64,000 bases of DNA from Prauserella halophila (lineage in GTDB: Bacteria; Actinomycetota; Actinomycetes; Mycobacteriales; Pseudonocardiaceae), in assembly GCF_024171895.1 (NCBI RefSeq), contig NZ_JAMTCQ010000009.1, positions 1,117,285 through 1,181,284 of the forward strand. Reading direction: 5' to 3'. A model generated the notes under the pieces. The model was not told the origin of the DNA, did not search any database, and saw only the letters and a program-made list of their open reading frames with translations. Shown one piece after another: positions 61,399-64,000 of this stretch; positions within the stretch are counted from its first letter, which is position 1, and the number at the start of each line of letters is the position of its first letter. The translations under genes were made by a program, and so were the position numbers.

Positions 61399-61626
61399 CG
61401 ACTCGATGGCGTGGAGGTCCGCACGCACGGCACGGTGCTGTACAACTCGCTCTACCGCTTTGACGACGACTTGCTCGTCAACGGCCACGCGCACGGTGCG
61501 CTCGCTGGACAGAATCCCGTGCTGCACCTACGGCGGCAGCCCGAAGGATCGATGTGGCAGCACTACATGCGGTCGTTCGATCGCGTATGGGAGCGGGCAA
61601 TCCCCGAACCGAGCTGGGAGGCGTGA
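61399..61626 (+). pseudogene. C-terminal fragment of an XRE/DUF5919-type regulator
   Basis: ARLDGVEVRTHGTVLYNSLY, RFDDDLLVNGHAHGALAGQN, PVLHLRRQPEGSMWQHYMRS, FDRVWERAIPE. This is the conserved phospholipase-D-like tail that follows an HTH in regulators usually found before Nudix genes in actinomycetes. The HTH half is gone: the frame begins at the junction with the oppositely oriented toxin tail near 61396. It touches the Nudix start. Confidence 0.55.
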
Positions 61627-62103
61627 ATGCCATGCATCGACTACATCGACGACCCGAACGCCCCCGCCGTGAACAGCGTCGTCCCCTCCGTGACGGTTGC
61701 GGTCCGCGATACGGAGGGCCGTATTCTGCTCGTTCACAAGGTGGACAATGACCTTTGGGCATTGCCAGGCGGCGGCCACGACCCGGGCGAAAGCATCACC
61801 GATACGGCCGTTCGGGAAGTGAAGGAAGAAACGGGCGTCGATGTCGAGGTGACCGAACTCGTCGGCACCTATACCAACCCTCGCCATGTCATGGCATACG
61901 ACGACGGAGAAGTTCGCCAGCAATTCTCATTGTGCTTTGCCGGGCGCTGGGTTGGCGGCCAGCCACGCGAGGACGGTTCAGAAACGAAGGCCGCCAAGTG
62001 GGTTGATATCGCCGACATCGGCGAACTGAATATCCACCCCTCGATGCGGATGCGCATCGAGCACGCCGTCGACAGCACCCGAAACCAACCACACCTAGGC
62101 TGA
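61627..62103 (+). CDS. Nudix hydrolase
   Basis: 158 residues with a perfect Nudix box G50-x5-E55-x7-R63-E64-VKE-E68-TG (GGGHDPGESITDTAVREVKE then ETG). VPSVTVAVRDTEGRILLVHK before it and QQFSLCFAGRWVGGQPRED after. Hydrolyses a nucleoside-diphosphate derivative; substrate unknown. The ATG directly follows the stop of the XRE fragment, the remains of a regulator-Nudix operon. Its stop overlaps the convergent HD gene by 9 nt. Confidence 0.88.
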   Translation: MPCIDYIDDPNAPAVNSVVPSVTVAVRDTEGRILLVHKVDNDLWALPGGGHDPGESITDTAVREVKEETGVDVEVTELVGTYTNPRHVMAYDDGEVRQQFSLCFAGRWVGGQPREDGSETKAAKWVDIADIGELNIHPSMRMRIEHAVDSTRNQPHLG

Positions 62104-62643
62104 TCGGGCTGAAACACGGAATTCTGTGCGCTCAACCGACGCCCGAAGGATCGGCGCGGCCTCTGTCCATGTTCGGTGTACGGGGTGGTCGGGCGAGTAC
62201 CGCCGAAGTATCTCGGATATGCGCTCGTCGTACGTGAGCCGTTCGCCGCTGGGCCCGGTCGTCAGATCGGCCGTGACAAGCGCATCCATAACCGGGCCGT
62301 CCTGGTACGGGAATTCCGCGAGCTCGTCGGACATACCCCGCTCGGCAGCCTCATAACGAGCCCCTGAATGGTGTGCCACGAGGTTCACGATCTCCTCGGG
62401 CCATTCGTGGTCACGCAGGTAGCGAGCACCGTCCAGCGGGTGAAACCGCGTATCGCCGACCTCAGGCGCATAGCCGATGTCATGGAGCCAGGCGGCAGCC
62501 AACAACGTATCGCGCCGATCGTCGTCGACAGCGTCGACGAGTTCGCTTGCCCGGTTGGCGACACCCTGCACGTGCTCCCAGCGTCGGCCGAGCGGGGCGA
62601 CCAGGGTTTCGGCCAGTGCACGGGCGGGGGCCGCGAGCGTCAT
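62095..62643 (-). CDS. HD-domain phosphohydrolase
   Basis: 182 residues. HVQGVANRASELV, LAAAWLHDIGYAPEVGDTRF (HD pair), HPLDGARYLRDHEWPEEIVN, LVAHHSGARYEA, and VMDALVTADLTTGPSGERLT (final Asp) supply the H-HD-H-D metal ligands. Commonly found beside XRE-DUF5919/Nudix genes in actinomycetes; probably a nucleotide or metabolite phosphohydrolase. The start ATG is 62643. Convergent overlap with the Nudix gene. Confidence 0.85.
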   Translation of the reverse strand: MTLAAPARALAETLVAPLGRRWEHVQGVANRASELVDAVDDDRRDTLLAAAWLHDIGYAPEVGDTRFHPLDGARYLRDHEWPEEIVNLVAHHSGARYEAAERGMSDELAEFPYQDGPVMDALVTADLTTGPSGERLTYDERISEILRRYSPDHPVHRTWTEAAPILRASVERTEFRVSARSA

Positions 62644-62704
62644 GAACTCACGATAGCGCGGCTACACGCCGACCCAGGACATACCACCCGGGCTGGGATT
62701 CTCC

Positions 62705-62746
62705 GAACCCGAGCGCACCCGCACCGGCGACCTCGACGTCGACTGA
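62705..62746 (+). pseudogene. Duplicate of the last 13 codons of the DsbA-like gene
   Basis: Translates EPERTRTGDLDVD-stop against [13 protein letters not shown]-stop at 60144-60185; 21 bp in the middle are identical. It is followed, as the original is, by a CCCCAAGGGCAC hairpin. The rest of the gene is absent, so it marks a duplication boundary. Confidence 0.75.
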
Positions 62747-62761
62747 CCGCGGGTGGGTTGG

Positions 62762-62786
62762 ATGCCCCAAGGGCACCTTGGGGCAT
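62762..62786. terminator. Hairpin of the CCCCAAGGGCAC family
   Basis: ATGCCCCAAGG (62762-62772) pairs with CCTTGGGGCAT (62776-62786) around GCA. Same core as the hairpin at 60201-60252; a further related sequence (GGGGCCCTTGGGGGC) lies near 63025. Confidence 0.75.
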
Positions 62787-62861
62787 GCGGCGCAGCCACG
62801 CGGCAGCGTGGCCGTGAGGGGTGGCGGGCGGGGGCCCGAATCTTCCCCTCACGCTTCCTTC

Positions 62862-62957
62862 GGTCGCCGGTCGCCGGTCGCCGGTCGCCGGTCGCCGGTC
62901 GCCGGTCGCCGGTCGCCGGTCGCCGGTCGCCGGTCGCCGGTCGCCGGTCGCCGGTCG
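62862..62957. repeat. 7-bp tandem repeat (GGTCGCC), about 13.7 copies
   Basis: Thirteen perfect copies of GGTCGCC plus GGTCG in uninterrupted array, 96 bp. Intergenic, about 180 bp before the desaturase start. Copy number should vary by slippage. The rest of 62787-63140 shows no gene. Confidence 0.95.
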
Positions 62958-63140
62958 TGGTGCGGTGACCGCGCCGGTACGCTGCAGCGAGGGGAGGAAT
63001 TGGGGCGCTCAACGCCCCGAAGGGGCCCTTGGGGGCTTTTCGTGCCGCCGGTGCGGCGGAGCCGGTGGGGCCTGCACCAGTGGGACGTCGGGGGCGTGCG
63101 GGATGTCCGCGCGGTGGTGGTGCGGGACAGGGTTGACGGC

Positions 63141-64000
63141 ATGACGTCGACCGCAGCTGAACCGTCCGAGACCAGACAGGGCAGCGACTTCGCCGTGCTG
63201 TCCCGCCGCATCGCCGACGCGGGACTGTTCGCCCGCCGGCCCGGCTACTATGCAACCCGCATCGGCATCGTCGCGGCCCTGTACGGCGCCGGCATCGCCG
63301 CGTTCTTCCTGCTCGGTGACACCTGGTGGCAGTTGCTGCTCGCCGCGTTCTTCGCGGTCGTGTTCGCACAGGTCGCGCTGGTCTCGCACGACCTGGCGCA
63401 CCGGCAGGTGTTTCGCACTCGCAGGGCGGGCAAGATCGCCGGACTCCTCGCGGGCAACCTCGGTATCGGGATGAGCTACGGCTGGTGGACGGACAAGCAC
63501 ACCCGGCACCACGCCAACCCGAACCACGAGCAGCACGATCCGGACGTGATTCCGGACATCCTGGTGTGGTCCCGGGAGCAGGCGCTGGCCAGCAGGGGAC
63601 TGCCGCGCATCATCGGACGCAGGCAGGCCCTGTTGTTCTTCCCGCTGCTCACGCTGGAAGGCTTCAACCTGCACTTCTCCAGCGTGCGGGCGGTGATCGG
63701 CCGGCACGCGAACCGGCGCATCACGCACCGCGCCGTCGAAGCCTCGGTGCTCGCCGCGCACATTGCCGCGTACCTCGGTGCGCTGCTGCTCGTCCTCTCA
63801 CCGGGGAGGGCCCTCGCGTTCCTGCTCGTTCACCAGGCGCTCTGGGGTGTCTACATGGGGTCGGTGTTCGCTCCGGGGCACAAGGGCATGCCGACCCTGA
63901 AACCGGGTGAGAAGCTCGACTTCCTGCGCAAGCAGGTGCTGACCACCCGCAACGTCCGCGGCGGCCCGCTGGTCGACAACGTCATGGGCGGCCTGAACTA
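63141..64000 (+). CDS. Membrane fatty-acid desaturase, 3' end outside window
   Basis: 286 residues visible. Histidine boxes one and two are present: HDLAH (His83, His87) and HTRHH (His120, His123, His124), typical of the FADS/linoleoyl-CoA-type di-iron desaturases; the third box lies beyond the window. Membrane helices at about 40-58, 64-82 and 188-206. ATG 63141 is chosen because MTSTAAEPSETRQGSDFAVL gives the usual soluble N-terminus; no strong ribosome site is seen. Confidence 0.88.
   Translation, partial: MTSTAAEPSETRQGSDFAVLSRRIADAGLFARRPGYYATRIGIVAALYGAGIAAFFLLGDTWWQLLLAAFFAVVFAQVALVSHDLAHRQVFRTRRAGKIAGLLAGNLGIGMSYGWWTDKHTRHHANPNHEQHDPDVIPDILVWSREQALASRGLPRIIGRRQALLFFPLLTLEGFNLHFSSVRAVIGRHANRRITHRAVEASVLAAHIAAYLGALLLVLSPGRALAFLLVHQALWGVYMGSVFAPGHKGMPTLKPGEKLDFLRKQVLTTRNVRGGPLVDNVMGGLN

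Noticed and set aside
62862-62957. CRISPR array
   Set aside because: The 7-bp units have no spacers and no cas genes are near; it is a simple tandem repeat. No CRISPR array was seen anywhere in the window.

Overview
High-GC actinobacterial chromosome, about 70% G+C by eye. The gene content points to Pseudonocardiaceae (Saccharomonospora/Haloechinothrix/Amycolatopsis-like); this is an inference from gene families, not a species call. Many genes look leaderless, with a TANNNT-like -10 about 6 nt before the start codon, as is common in this phylum.

1-8.6 kb: AsnC-type regulator (cut by the window edge), AbgT transporter with an M20 peptidase, a DUF418-type membrane protein, an XRE regulator diverging from two coupled small genes, and a cupin. 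A stretch of decayed catabolic genes follows (SDR dehydrogenase, indolepyruvate ferredoxin oxidoreductase and HMG-CoA lyase remnants). 8.6-10.1 kb: IclR regulator with a perfect 19-bp palindrome facing a complete two-subunit 3-oxoacid CoA-transferase (scoAB), the step after HMG-CoA lyase in ketone-body use.

10.1-18.1 kb: a graveyard island ending at tRNA-Arg(TCT). It holds fragments of MFS, OYE, GH114, IS5 transposase, XRE/DUF5753 and metalloprotease genes. Intact islets remain: a MerR regulator, an S9 peptidase and an Ltp-family (phage-exclusion-like) lipoprotein, part of which is duplicated 5.5 kb away.

18.5-33.2 kb and 52.6-60.2 kb: two halves of a conserved actinobacterial core block. 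The first half has CtaG/CopD, SSB, EttA, a large disordered TPR-like protein, NAD-GDH, a thioesterase and a conserved partner. The second half has truncated haemoglobin O, MscS, HNH, CtaJ, DUF5130, PepN and a DsbA-like protein. The order resembles Mycobacterium tuberculosis Rv2478c-Rv2466c (from memory).

33.2-51.2 kb: the core block is split by a class I lanthipeptide cluster. The LanA core peptide is nearly identical to planosporicin and close to NAI-107/microbisporicin. One arm is lanABC plus a TU exporter and two downstream helical proteins. The other arm has an ECF sigma/anti-sigma pair, a JYZQ-like ABC system with a lipoprotein, a LuxR-type activator and EF immunity genes. Three promoters share GAACC-N15-GCTAC, the motif reported for the planosporicin ECF sigma factor, so the antibiotic-triggered feed-forward circuit is probably conserved. 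A glycosyltransferase and a MycE-like O-methyltransferase flank the immunity genes and are the most unusual extra.

55.2-55.6 kb: an unrecognised 115-residue protein made almost entirely of 15 GTRVTx hexapeptide repeats. 60.2-62.8 kb: a small island (inactivated deaminase toxin tail with overlapping Imm1-like gene, XRE fragment, Nudix, HD hydrolase) bracketed by a duplicated dsbA 3' end plus hairpin. The window ends inside a fatty-acid desaturase, after a 7-bp tandem repeat.
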